Origin: an uncultured Chitinophagaceae bacterium
GTDB taxonomy: Bacteria > Bacteroidota > Bacteroidia > Chitinophagales > Chitinophagaceae
Direction of reading: 5' to 3'
Length of the DNA: 64,000 nt
NCBI GenBank assembly: GCA_937907395.1
Contig: CALCII010000011.1
Span: forward strand, 372,001-436,000
Part shown: piece after piece, positions 36,001-44,118 of the stretch
How the letters are laid out: each line of letters begins with the position of its first letter
How positions within the stretch are numbered: the stretch's first letter is position 1
Program-made: the position numbers and the translations under genes
Notes under the pieces: model-generated
Database searches by the model: none
Seen by the model: the letters and a program-made list of their open reading frames with translations, nothing else
What the model was told of the DNA's origin: nothing

Positions 36001-36198
36001 GTCATGTGCTTCGTGCATCGTGAAAGGAGTGGCAGTTCCTCCCGAGGAGGCTACTTTATACAAGTCGCCCTTATAGGTAAATACAATGGTTTTTCCATCG
36101 GGCGAAATGGAAGAATAACGCAACCAGTAAGGCGTTTGGGCAAACGACTGAAGTGAACCGGCCAGCAGTAGGAAGGCCAGGGCAAAAAATCTGTTCAT
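33001..36198 (-). CDS. Tricorn-like S41 protease with beta-propeller and PDZ domains
   Basis: A 1065-residue exported protease. After the signal peptide come WD40/TolB-like propeller repeats (ISPDGKTIVFTYKGDLY, PVWSKDGKSIAFASDRYG, FSPDGKKIIYCSERDG), a C1-like helical region (about 680-740), a PDZ domain (GVKIVEVLKDGPLDKNGF, near 800) and an S41 catalytic domain with GYVHIPGMDDGSF, DTRNNGGGDLV and NEANYSDGHCYAY, whose Ser is the likely nucleophile. The order matches tricorn proteases, which degrade oligopeptides. ATG 36198 gives a proper signal peptide; a longer reading from 36267 does not. Confidence 0.93.
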   Translation of the reverse strand: MNRFFALAFLLLAGSLQSFAQTPYWLRYSSISPDGKTIVFTYKGDLYKVASSGGTATPFTMHEAHDFMPVWSKDGKSIAFASDRYGNFDVFVIPAEGGEAKRITYHSANEYPYTFTNDGKQIIFGGTRMDLPSNRQYPAGYMSELYSVSVNGGRVTQVFTTPAEDVKFSKDGSKLIYHDKKGQENQWRKHQTSSVARDIYLYDFKTGTHKQITSSKADERSPVFTADESGFFYLSEESGSFNIHKMNMNGGKSEQLTNYRKHPVRFLSSSNDGLLCYSYDGELYTLRTGSNPQKVNITILADARNNNEKIYRVTSGSSMSVSPNGKEVAFLFRGEVFVTSVDGGITKRITNTPEQESGVSFSPDGKKIIYCSERDGKWSIYESSIERKDEPYFYASTLIKETPVLENKNINTQPQYSPDGKEIAYIENLNQLRIYNIATKQSRTVLTGDQLFAFVENDQYFQWSPDGKWLLFDYAVPGSAVGEVGLLSADGKRIENLTQSGFADFNAKWIMGGKAMLWFSNRDGLRAAAMGGGAQTDAYAMFFSKEAFEKFKLSKEDAALQKEIEENKAKADTSKKKGTPKDTVIIDWDGVTLRKVKLTIHSSSMGDALVSKDGETLYYLARFEKGMNLWSTNLRTKETKMIVPLNAGFASMVWDKDQKTIFLNSDGGMMKIDPASGKQDRIGINGEMMVDGLKERMYLFDHVWRRTKATFYNKSFHGINWDSYKPDYEKQLPHIGNLFEFTELLSEMLGELNVSHSGAGLNSFNPNGDATASLGIFYDYNYKGNGVKIVEVLKDGPLDKNGFNITPGMIIESIDGELITPDKDLPQFLNRKAGKNVLLVLNDGTNKKELIIKPISSGEENRLLYKRWVQRNAEEVDRISNGQLGYVHIPGMDDGSFRTTYEEIMGKYFHKKGIVVDTRNNGGGDLVADLAMFLSGKKFMDYGNDIRNNGFEPNFRWTKPSISLVNEANYSDGHCYAYMIREVGIGKLVGMPVPGTCSFASWEGLMDTGIRWGVPTVGCRDTNGNYLENAQTEPDLKLKNENEKVSTGVDQQLELAVKELLKGIK

Positions 36199-36269
36199 AG
36201 TAAAATTTTGAGTGGAATAAAGATAGCAGGATTGCCGAAGGAGTACGAAGAATTTGATGGGCGGCATAA

Positions 36270-36299
36270 AAAAGGCGATTCAAAAATGAATCGCCTTTT
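36270..36299 (-). terminator. msrB terminator
   Basis: AAAAGGCGATTC and GAATCGCCTTTT (36270-36281, 36288-36299) form a perfect stem just after the msrB stop at 36303. Confidence 0.85.
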
Positions 36300-36302
36300 G
36301 TT

Positions 36303-36860
36303 TTAATCTTTCTTTTCCTTGTAATTCTTTTCCACCTCTTTTGCTTTTTCAAAATCAAGGATTACGCCATTGATACAATAACGTAAACCGGTGGGCGGAG
36401 GGCCATCTTCAAACACATGTCCAAGGTGTGCTTTGCAACGTCCGCATTGAACTTCGGTACGTTCCATACCATGGCTATGATCAGGTGTATAGATGATAGA
36501 GCCTTTACTGATGGGTTCATAAAAGCTGGGCCATCCGCAACCGCTTTCAAATTTGGTATCGCTTTTAAATAATGGATTTCCGCAGGCAGCACAGTAATAA
36601 GTGCCTACTTCATTAAATTTTTCAAACTTACTGGTCCACGGACGTTCCGTTCCTTTTTGCCGGGCAATGTAATAAACATCGGCAGGTAGAATTTTTCTCC
36701 ATTCTTCGTCGCTCATGGCCACTTTAGTACTGTCTTTGCGGGAATATACCGGGTTGTTGTTCTTTGTGTCGCTCATGTTATTCTTTTTAGGTGAGGCGGA
36801 CTGACCATGGCAGCTAACAATCGTAAGCTGAACTAAGGCAATCAGGATCAGGTAACGCAT
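36303..36860 (-). CDS. msrB: Peptide-methionine (R)-S-oxide reductase MsrB, exported
   Basis: A 185-residue protein: N-terminal lipoprotein-type signal (LVQLTIVSCHGQ), a linker, and a full MsrB domain. The zinc CxxC pairs are YCAACG and CGRCKAH, the substrate block is ESGCGWPSFYEP, and the catalytic Cys lies in RYCINGVILDF. MsrB repairs methionine-R-sulfoxide in proteins; the export signal places it in the periplasm or on the membrane. ATG 36860 is preferred over 36908, which precedes the signal. Confidence 0.94.
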   Translation of the reverse strand: MRYLILIALVQLTIVSCHGQSASPKKNNMSDTKNNNPVYSRKDSTKVAMSDEEWRKILPADVYYIARQKGTERPWTSKFEKFNEVGTYYCAACGNPLFKSDTKFESGCGWPSFYEPISKGSIIYTPDHSHGMERTEVQCGRCKAHLGHVFEDGPPPTGLRYCINGVILDFEKAKEVEKNYKEKKD

Positions 36861-37020
36861 TGTGTGGTGAATTAGGATTGTAAAATTACTGATACAGTGA
36901 GAGATCATTCATCCGGTCTTCACTTTTAACATTAACAGTTTTCAGGTAAAATTGGTTCATAATGCGGTTTATTTAAACGATGCTGAGTATATTTACATCC
37001 TCACCAGGTTAGTAACTGCT

Positions 37021-37596
37021 ATGTTTAATTTGATTTTATTCGGACCTCCCGGAAGTGGCAAGGGAACGCAATCAGAAAAGTTAATTGAAAAATATGGTTT
37101 AAAGCATCTCAGCACCGGCGATTTACTGCGCAGTGAAATTGCAGCACAAACCCCGCTTGGACTGGAAGCAAAAAAACTGATGGATAAAGGCCACTTGGTC
37201 CCCGATGAAGTGGTGATTGGAATGATCAGCACGGCATTGGATACTAATCCACAAGCCAAAGGTTTTTTATTTGATGGTTTCCCACGCACAGTAGCGCAGG
37301 CGGAAGCATTGGATAAATTACTCAAGCTGAAGAATACACAGATCAATGTAATGATTTCATTGCTGGTGGCCGAAGAAGAGTTGGTAAAGCGTTTGCTCAA
37401 CCGTGGTTTAACCAGCGGACGAAGCGATGATACCAACGAAGAAGTGATCCGTGCACGGATTGTGGAATACCGCAACAAAACATCGGTGGTGGCCGATTAC
37501 TACAAGAAGTTTGATAAGTTTTCTGAAGTAAAAGGAGAAGGAAGTATCGATGAAATTTTCGCCAGTATCAGTGCTGTGATTGACGAGCACTTATAA
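37021..37596 (+). CDS. adk: Adenylate kinase
   Basis: A 191-residue adenylate kinase (ATP + AMP to 2 ADP). It has the P-loop LFGPPGSGKGTQ, LSTGDLLR, the AMP block GFLFDGFPRTVAQAEAL and the short LID (RGLTSGRSDDTNEEVIRARI) that lacks zinc cysteines. ATG 37021 starts at the usual MFNLILFGPPG; a reading from 36952 would add 23 unlikely residues. TATATTTA (36988-36995) is a 7/8 -7 box. Confidence 0.96.
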   Translation: MFNLILFGPPGSGKGTQSEKLIEKYGLKHLSTGDLLRSEIAAQTPLGLEAKKLMDKGHLVPDEVVIGMISTALDTNPQAKGFLFDGFPRTVAQAEALDKLLKLKNTQINVMISLLVAEEELVKRLLNRGLTSGRSDDTNEEVIRARIVEYRNKTSVVADYYKKFDKFSEVKGEGSIDEIFASISAVIDEHL

Positions 37597-37613
37597 GCAA
37601 ATAAACGATTACG

Positions 37614-37639
37614 AAAGCCCTGCCCTATTGCAGGGCTTT
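37614..37639 (+). terminator. adk terminator
   Basis: AAAGCCCTGC (37614-37623) pairs perfectly with GCAGGGCTTT (37630-37639), followed by T-rich sequence. Confidence 0.88.
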
Positions 37640-37710
37640 TTTATGCAAGGGATATTGGGTTAACTTAGATGAGTAAACTCAAATAACCAATACAATTTGT
37701 TTTATTATAC

Positions 37711-37750
37711 TGTCAGCCTGAGCAAGCCTGTCCTGAGGGATCGAAGGCGG
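37711..37750. repeat. REP-like element, long variant
   Basis: GTCAGCCTGAGCAAGCCTGT, CCTGAGGGATCGAAGGC: the same family as the 2.3-kb array but with a GCCTGTCCTGAG insertion, as at 23357-23405. It lies just before the SDR gene. Confidence 0.8.
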
Positions 37751-37774
37751 CATCAGTAACTAAAAATCAAACTC

Positions 37775-38551
37775 ATGGATCTGCAAATCAAAAATCATCT
37801 CTTCCTCGTTGGTGGCGCTACATCCGGTTTTGGAAAAGCAGTGGCCGAAGCATTATTGAAAGAAGAAGCAACGATCATTGCAGTTGCAAGAAATGAAGAC
37901 AAGTTGCAAGAATTGCAACAACGGTTTCCCTACCAGGTGCAGATCGTGGCCTGTGATATTACCAAACCAGAAACGCTTAAGGTACTCCGTGAGTGCATTG
38001 GCCATCGGAGAATTGAAGGAGCATTGATCAATGCCGGTGGCCCTCCGGCCATGAAGGTGATGGAAACAACTATCAACGATTGGGACACAGCTTATCAAAC
38101 TGTATTGCGCTGGAAAGTGGAGTTAACTCAAATGCTGGTGCCCTTGATGCAGGAACACAACTATGGCCGCATCGTTTACGTTGAAAGTGCCAGTGTAAAA
38201 CAGCCCATGGAAAACCTGGTACTGAGTAATTCCATGCGACTGGCTGTTGTTGGTTTTGTGAAAACATTGAGCCAGGAGATTGCAAACAGTGGTGTTACCC
38301 TGAATGTACTGGCGCCGGGCTTTCATGCAACAGCCGCCATGGATCGTTTGTTTAAAAAGAAAGCAGAGCAAGCAGGTGTGTCAATGGAAGAAGCCATGCT
38401 GCAGTACATCAACCAAACGGGTGTTGGGTTCCTTGGAGCTGCGGAAGATTTTGCATCTTTGGCTGTATGGTTGCTGAGCCCGCATAGCCGGTATTTAACC
38501 GGACAAACCATTAGTGTGGACGGAGGTGTGATCAAAGGGGTGATGGGTTGA
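37775..38551 (+). CDS. SDR-family oxidoreductase with atypical active site
   Basis: A 258-residue short-chain dehydrogenase/reductase. The NAD(P) motif is GGATSGFGKAVAEAL, NAG is present (INAGGPPA), and the C-terminal TGQTISVDGG is normal. At the YxxxK position the protein reads NLVLSNSMRLAVVG: Tyr is replaced by Ser or Asn and Lys by Arg, though the preceding Ser (VESAS) is kept. An SDR subgroup with L-x-LSN-x-x-R is known to exist, so this is a lineage feature rather than decay. Its stop abuts the stop of the convergent gene with no spacer. Confidence 0.88.
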   Translation: MDLQIKNHLFLVGGATSGFGKAVAEALLKEEATIIAVARNEDKLQELQQRFPYQVQIVACDITKPETLKVLRECIGHRRIEGALINAGGPPAMKVMETTINDWDTAYQTVLRWKVELTQMLVPLMQEHNYGRIVYVESASVKQPMENLVLSNSMRLAVVGFVKTLSQEIANSGVTLNVLAPGFHATAAMDRLFKKKAEQAGVSMEEAMLQYINQTGVGFLGAAEDFASLAVWLLSPHSRYLTGQTISVDGGVIKGVMG

Positions 38552-39973
38552 TTAATTGCTGATGATGCCGAGTATCACATGGTAAGAATGAGTAGTGTCG
38601 ATCGAAAAATATTTTTTATTCACTAGTGAAACAGGCTCTACGTCAAAGCAGGAATAGAAGGAGTCTTTCAGCTGCCTGGTTTCAAATTGCTGATCCACGA
38701 TTTTAAACGTAACAGCCGGTTTCATTCCTTTCAATTCTGATAACAGCATACTTTCTACCGGCAATCCCCAATCCATAATAAAGAGTTGATTGGTGATTGA
38801 TTTATCCTCAATAATCACCGCTTTGTTGATCTTTTGTTGGGCAAGTGTATTTGTAAGTTGGCCCAGTTGTTCCAGCCGCTCATGAAAGTAAGCAGAGGAT
38901 TGATGTATATAACCCAGCCTGATAAAGAAGATGGCAGCAAATACAGCAGCAATGATTCCGGCTTTTCGAACTGACTCAGGCAAGTACAATACAAAGGGTG
39001 TGGCAATCAATACCGATAGCCCGGCCCATTCACTTTCCATATAGAATCGCAGGTTCCTGTTAAAAGAATCAGGATACACAATGCAGATGAGCAAATAATA
39101 CGTGAGAACAGACAACAGGAAAAATCCCAACTGGTAATATTTTTTTTGCAATAGTAACAGTACAATGCTGCCTGTAAGTGGAATCAATGCGATCCAATAA
39201 TTGGTAAACAAGAGGTTGAGAAACGAAACCGATTGTCCCGATTCAAATACATGAATAATTGTTGAGAACGAAACCCGTTTGATCGCAATCAGTTTTTCCG
39301 AATCGTACCAACCCTGGTTACTCAGGATATAACGAACAGTCATCAAAGAAATGAGCAGTAAGGAGTAAATGAGAAAATGTTTTTGCTGCAGAACATTGAA
39401 TGGTGTTTTAAAAATAGCCGGATGAATCCATATCCATAAGAATAGAAAGGGCAGTAAAACAAGTATGTGGCTGGATATGGCAAAGAATGCAAATGCAAAC
39501 AGTAAAACATACGACAACCAATTCTTATTGCTGCTATAACTGTAATAAGCCAGAAACAAAAACATCCAGGTGATACCCTGGTGTACTTCATTGTTGGGCC
39601 AGAAATATCCATCACTTACAAAAAGAGTAAGGTAAACGGTAAGCAGGATGGCCATCCATTTTTGTTTCCATGCAAATCCGGTCAGCAACACAGCTCCCAG
39701 GTAAAACAAGTAAAAACTTACGGAATAAAGTTGCAGTATTGTTTTTAATGAAAGTCCCATGTACACACCCGCCAGCGGAAAGAGTTGTGTAATGAATGCA
39801 CCATACCTGTGTTCACTGAAGCAAAAAGATTTTGTGTTGATGATATTGAAGGTGATCCAGCCCGGATCTGCAAACAGCATCCGTTCTTTGTAAGCATACA
39901 AAGAAAATCCGGTAAGCACCAGCAAAACAATTACAGCAATCACATAAGCAGCACTGAGTTTATCGGCTTTCAT
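38552..39973 (-). CDS. Polytopic membrane protein, GT-C/mannosyltransferase-like topology
   Basis: A 473-residue protein with about eleven membrane helices. A loop after the first helix (KERMLFADPGWITFNIINTK) carries an acidic residue of the sort found in GT-C glycosyltransferases (ADP). The last 80 residues are a soluble domain (INKAVIIEDKSITNQLFIMD). No convincing family was recognised. It is convergent with the SDR gene. Confidence 0.75.
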   Translation of the reverse strand: MKADKLSAAYVIAVIVLLVLTGFSLYAYKERMLFADPGWITFNIINTKSFCFSEHRYGAFITQLFPLAGVYMGLSLKTILQLYSVSFYLFYLGAVLLTGFAWKQKWMAILLTVYLTLFVSDGYFWPNNEVHQGITWMFLFLAYYSYSSNKNWLSYVLLFAFAFFAISSHILVLLPFLFLWIWIHPAIFKTPFNVLQQKHFLIYSLLLISLMTVRYILSNQGWYDSEKLIAIKRVSFSTIIHVFESGQSVSFLNLLFTNYWIALIPLTGSIVLLLLQKKYYQLGFFLLSVLTYYLLICIVYPDSFNRNLRFYMESEWAGLSVLIATPFVLYLPESVRKAGIIAAVFAAIFFIRLGYIHQSSAYFHERLEQLGQLTNTLAQQKINKAVIIEDKSITNQLFIMDWGLPVESMLLSELKGMKPAVTFKIVDQQFETRQLKDSFYSCFDVEPVSLVNKKYFSIDTTHSYHVILGIISN

Positions 39974-40052
39974 CCTTGAGACAAAGTTCGTTCAGGCGTA
40001 AAAGTTACGATCAATTCAGATGCAATAGCTTATCTGCGGCGATTGGCTTGAA

Positions 40053-40553
40053 TTAAATTGTGATATCAAATGTGATCAGCGAGCCAATCAGCGCAATCAA
40101 ACCCACGAGTAAAACAAGGCTCAGGCAAATAATAGCCATTGTTTTTGCTGAACGTGAACTTTCTTTTAACTGAGCTCCTTTCTTTCGCTTAGGCATTAAA
40201 ATCAGGGTTAAGACAGAGCCAATAAAAGCACAACTCATCATAATAGCAAAAGCAGTTACCAGCCAGGGTGCTCCACCCGTCATGAGAGCTAACCCTATTC
40301 CAAGAACCAGCAAACCCATTGAACTGTAACCAAGGATGCTGGCCACTTTTTCATTCCCGTTTCCGGGATCTGTTTTGTGTTTTCTTTGCAAACGCTGTTT
40401 AATAACATGTAGAAAGAGTTTTTGGCGCAGGCCGGTTTTCTTGTAAGTGGGCAACTTCAAAGTAACAGAATTTGTAGAAGTTGCTGATGTTACAGATAAG
40501 GGTTGCATTTGAGGTATGCCAATAGTAAGGCAAATGAATAATTTGAACAGCAT
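40053..40553 (-). CDS. Exported or membrane protein of unknown function
   Basis: A 166-residue protein with an N-terminal hydrophobic segment (LFKLFICLTIGIP), a basic linker (LHVIKQRLQRKHKTDP) and three likely membrane helices (YSSMGLLVLGIGLALMTGG, LVTAFAIMMSCAFIGSVLTL, MAIICLSLVLLVGLIALIG). The pattern recalls Bacteroidota proteins with a short N-terminal domain and DUF308-like helices, but no motif identifies it. The 296-bp gap that follows to the left of the cytochrome cluster holds only the terminator at 40782-40804. Confidence 0.65.
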   Translation of the reverse strand: MLFKLFICLTIGIPQMQPLSVTSATSTNSVTLKLPTYKKTGLRQKLFLHVIKQRLQRKHKTDPGNGNEKVASILGYSSMGLLVLGIGLALMTGGAPWLVTAFAIMMSCAFIGSVLTLILMPKRKKGAQLKESSRSAKTMAIICLSLVLLVGLIALIGSLITFDITI

Positions 40554-40781
40554 GGCAGTTGGTTTGAGTTGAAAAAAGAGGGAGGAATTATATCAGAATC
40601 AAAGGGCAGGTCGAAATGTTCACTTACTTTCACTAAAACTAAAAATCTTTTTTTGTGAAAGGGGAAGATAGAAATATAAATGTTCAAGTCCTAGGTTTTA
40701 TTAGCATTAAACAACATGATCTAATCTTTGTTTTATCTGGAAGTAGCTATTCAAACAAATTAGTAATGGTTGGGAATAAAA

Positions 40782-40804
40782 AAGCCAGTGTAAAAACACC
40801 GGCT
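40782..40804 (-). terminator. Terminator of the cytochrome cluster
   Basis: AGCCAGTGT and ACACCGGCT pair with one mismatch around AAAA. On the minus strand the stem is followed by a T-run. It lies 46 bp after the stop of the 55-residue protein gene. Confidence 0.65.
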
Positions 40805-40849
40805 AGTATGCAATAAAATATCACATACGACAACAAGGTAAATGAGAAA

Positions 40850-41017
40850 TCAGTATAACCCTTTTATAAACTCCCACTCTGTCTCTTCTTTGATCCTTTG
40901 TTTATTTAATTCTTTGCTTTTTCTGAGCTTTATTACGTGGATATTGAAAAGGATTAGCTGTATTGAAATAAAGAATATTAACAAAATTATTAGCGGAACG
41001 ATATAAACTGTATACAT
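40850..41017 (-). CDS. Small single-helix membrane protein of the cytochrome operon
   Basis: A 55-residue protein from ATG 41017: one long hydrophobic helix (VPLIILLIFFISIQLILFNI) and a charged C-terminal helix (LRKSKELNKQRIKEETEWEF). Its ATG is 4 bp after the stop of the second CydA-like gene, so it is almost certainly in the same mRNA. Size, topology and place resemble CydX/CydS or CcoQ-type accessory subunits, but there is no sequence proof. An extended reading to 41053 would overlap the upstream gene. Confidence 0.65.
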   Translation of the reverse strand: MYTVYIVPLIILLIFFISIQLILFNIHVIKLRKSKELNKQRIKEETEWEFIKGLY

Positions 41018-41021
41018 GAAA

Positions 41022-42362
41022 TTATTTTTTAAGTGATAAAATATAGTTTGCAAGTTCTTCTCTGTCTTGGTCTGTTAACTGATTTAAGGCAGGCATTTGC
41101 GGGTAGTCAGGACGTTTTTTCCCTGGTGATTTAATCCATTCTTTTAATGCATCTTTATCAGTGGCATATATACTTACCATCTCAGTTATAGGTGGGCCAA
41201 CTAATTTTTCTTTTTCTTTATGGCAACTACTACAATTGGCTTGAAATATGGCTTGACCTTTTGCAACATCACCTAAAGTGCTATCAATCTTTAATTCCAA
41301 TTCTTCTACAGGCGGGTTCTCTCTTGCTTCTTTTGATAGCCTTTCAAACTCAGTTGTATTTGCAATCATTAATTTTTGATGTGGTGCTAAAGCGTTAGCC
41401 CTATAAACATGCCTTCCACTTCCCATAAATATTACAGTTATGCTTAACGCAATAACCACTTTTCCAAAATGCTTATCAATTTTTTCCGGTTCCCCTGTTA
41501 TTGATTTCCATATCCACCACATGGCAGGTAGTGCTATAGTAGCGCCAGAGAATATTACCAATATCAGTTTTATGTCAAACCCCTTAGTTGGAAGAGTAAG
41601 CATTACTAGTGGGCCTATAATAAATTGAGCTACTGATGCGGCTAAAGTTAGAGAGTAAGCATTTTTCTTAACTTCGTACCTTGTAAGTTTCACAAAATAT
41701 TGTTCAAAAGGATAATTTTTCCTACCCATATACCAAAAGATAAACAATCCTGTAACAGCCAAAGAAGCCGTAATAAAGTGTAGATATCTTGGAAAAACAT
41801 TAGGTAGAAGCAAAGCACTAAAAAACCCTTTTATTGTTCCCCATTTTTCAGGAAATAACATCAAGTTTATATTTACTAAAAAAATTAAGGGAATAAATAA
41901 AAATAAAGCAGTGGCTGTAGCAATAATGGCAATACTTAAAGGCTTGTTATTATCCAAAACATGCCAAGTATATTTATTTAAATAAGTAAGCAAAAAGGCA
42001 ACAATAACTAAAGGTATTATTGCAATCCACATTCCACCTGTAAGCGCTGTAGCTGTGTAAAAATGTGTAGCATATAAGGTTGAAATGCTTAACAAAGGCG
42101 CCACACCTAATACAACAGCAAGGCTTTTATTTACTGTTATAGTTCTGGATATTTCATGAGCTAGATTGTGATAATCTTTATCTTTTAGGCCTTTAATTTG
42201 ACACCATAATGTAAGTATGGCGCCTCCTATCATCAAGTTTACGAAAACTATGTGTAACAAAAATGAAACTATCAAAAGTGTCACCAACAACCATTCGGGT
42301 AATGGCAAATCTAATGGAATGTTTCTTGGTACTGGAGTGCTTATTTGTAATAACTGAAACAT
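41022..42362 (-). CDS. CydA-like membrane protein with C-terminal cytochrome c domain (subunit 2)
   Basis: A 446-residue protein with about nine membrane helices, then a c-type cytochrome domain holding CSSCH (377-381) and a candidate axial Met in YPQMPAL. The membrane part resembles CydA of cytochrome bd: His37 in the first helix pair, GVAPLL near 86, and YLHFITASLAVTG with His195 where CydA has its b558 ligand. GSGRHVY near 315 sits where CydA has GRQPW. It lies 26 bp after its partner gene. Proposed to be half of a cytochrome c-fed oxygen reductase-like complex; it could also be an electron-transfer subunit. Confidence 0.68.
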   Translation of the reverse strand: MFQLLQISTPVPRNIPLDLPLPEWLLVTLLIVSFLLHIVFVNLMIGGAILTLWCQIKGLKDKDYHNLAHEISRTITVNKSLAVVLGVAPLLSISTLYATHFYTATALTGGMWIAIIPLVIVAFLLTYLNKYTWHVLDNNKPLSIAIIATATALFLFIPLIFLVNINLMLFPEKWGTIKGFFSALLLPNVFPRYLHFITASLAVTGLFIFWYMGRKNYPFEQYFVKLTRYEVKKNAYSLTLAASVAQFIIGPLVMLTLPTKGFDIKLILVIFSGATIALPAMWWIWKSITGEPEKIDKHFGKVVIALSITVIFMGSGRHVYRANALAPHQKLMIANTTEFERLSKEARENPPVEELELKIDSTLGDVAKGQAIFQANCSSCHKEKEKLVGPPITEMVSIYATDKDALKEWIKSPGKKRPDYPQMPALNQLTDQDREELANYILSLKK

Positions 42363-42388
42363 GAATCTTTAAAGTGTTTAATGAGAAA

Positions 42389-43888
42389 TTATTTATTTAA
42401 AGCTGTTTGTATTCGGGTTAAGGAATCAGCTTTTGCCTTATTCTGTTTGTCAATTAATTTTACTACCGCATCTACACTTTGATAAGGATTAACAGTTACG
42501 CCTTCATTTTGAGCTCCTTCAATTACGTCCCCTGTTTGTTGCAAGTGTTTGATATAAGCAGCTAGTGCTTCAAGTTCTTTTTTATTCCCTGGGAATTCTG
42601 GCATAAAGGTTCTGCCATTATGCATGTTTTTTGTAAAACTTGCTATTGAGATTTCATCAAAGGGTTTGTCTTGCCCATACATTTGTTCGAATACTCCAAC
42701 AATAGAGTTGACACCTTGCGTGGTGTGACAGCGGCTACAAGTTAGAATAAAAACATTTCGACCTGCTTCTACCTTATTGGCTTCTGTTACTTCTGGTGTT
42801 GTTGTATAAGTAGCATACTTTAAAACGCCGTCTCTTTTATATAAGGGGTAATCCTCTTCACGTAAAAGGTTGCTGTACATATACCCACCAATGACATAAG
42901 GTTTTCTTATGAATTCCCTCACCCTTTCAAATATACCTAAGAATCCAAATGCCAGAACACAAGGGATAATCACCATCGCAAACCGAATTTTTTTGGGCTT
43001 CCATAAGCCTGCAATGGCAATAATTACAATGGTGGAAATTGCACCAGCAATAATCCATTTAAGCAAATCGTAGTATTGAGCAAATTGAAGTGTGCCTACT
43101 GCTGTGCTCATATTATCAGTCATGGCTTGTGGCATTGCACGATAATAAAAGATGGCTCCTCCTAATGAAAGGGGTGCGAAAATAAGAATCCAAATGGACG
43201 ATTGTTTTACAGCTCTTCCTCTTAAATCAGTATTCTTTTGAGTAAATATTGTTGCAAGTACATAACCGAATATACCACCAACTAACATCGCAGTTGGTGT
43301 ACGAAACAGTAATTGAGGAAGATAAATAGGGTTAAGAAAACCATTTATTAGACTATGTTGTGTTTTCCAGTTGCCAGGATCCATCATGAATCCTAAGATT
43401 GCAACAATGATAGCCATCGTTATCCATGAAAAGATTGACAAGAACCAACCAAATTTTATATGTCTAAGTTTTGCAGAGAGTGATTTATTGGCATTTTTCC
43501 AAGTGAGAAAATAGATTAGAATTAGTATTACTTCTGTTACGAACACCAACCATTCGATAAACCATGCCCAATAGAACACTCTTATTAAACTAGCAATAGA
43601 TGAAGGGCTTACTACAGATACAGAAAGCCAGATTCCTACACCTGTCATTGCGCCTAAAGTTGTGGTAATGATAAAACCAACCTTCATCATTTTATAAACC
43701 ATTGCATCCCAATCCTTATTGGTAATTTCATTCATATTACTATTAGCTACTCCTTGCTGTTCTAGTCTGACAATGTAAGGTATAAAGCCTACTGCAAGTC
43801 CATGATTAATAAAAACATGAAGTATAGCGATAATTGCTATAAGAAATCTGTCATTAAGCCAATCAAGGTGAAACATGGGGAAATCCAT
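42389..43888 (-). CDS. CydA-like membrane protein with C-terminal cytochrome c domain (subunit 1)
   Basis: A 499-residue protein with about nine helices and a C-terminal c-type heme site CSRCH (384-388). CydA landmarks can be read: His24 in helix 1 (as His19), MTGVGIWLSV, then Glu112 and Glu119 in WFIEWLVFVTEV (as Glu99/Glu107), and EFIRKPYVIGG at 325-335, a close match to the CydA signature GRQPWVIYG. The His186-equivalent stretch reads LLFRTPTAMLVGG without His, so that heme ligand seems absent here but present in the partner. No quinol-binding Q-loop is apparent. Confidence 0.7.
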   Translation of the reverse strand: MDFPMFHLDWLNDRFLIAIIAILHVFINHGLAVGFIPYIVRLEQQGVANSNMNEITNKDWDAMVYKMMKVGFIITTTLGAMTGVGIWLSVSVVSPSSIASLIRVFYWAWFIEWLVFVTEVILILIYFLTWKNANKSLSAKLRHIKFGWFLSIFSWITMAIIVAILGFMMDPGNWKTQHSLINGFLNPIYLPQLLFRTPTAMLVGGIFGYVLATIFTQKNTDLRGRAVKQSSIWILIFAPLSLGGAIFYYRAMPQAMTDNMSTAVGTLQFAQYYDLLKWIIAGAISTIVIIAIAGLWKPKKIRFAMVIIPCVLAFGFLGIFERVREFIRKPYVIGGYMYSNLLREEDYPLYKRDGVLKYATYTTTPEVTEANKVEAGRNVFILTCSRCHTTQGVNSIVGVFEQMYGQDKPFDEISIASFTKNMHNGRTFMPEFPGNKKELEALAAYIKHLQQTGDVIEGAQNEGVTVNPYQSVDAVVKLIDKQNKAKADSLTRIQTALNK

Positions 43889-44118
43889 TGCACAAAAATT
43901 TTAACTACAAAGTTCAAATATTAACCTTTGATTACTAAGAAAATATGATACTGGTTTATTTTACAAACACAACTCAACGATTTTGAATTTATGAAAGTTG
44001 TTTTCATAAACACTCCGACTTGTTTTTTAAAACGTGCATAAGATTTAGTTATTTGTAATTATGTGTTTTGAAAAACAATACCAAGTATTATATATACATA
44101 ATAAAAGAAGCCGTTTAG

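Noticed and set aside
34960..36156. 398-residue plus-strand frame opposite the tricorn-like protease
   Set aside because: It is a shadow of the protease gene; the antisense protein lacks any recognisable motif.
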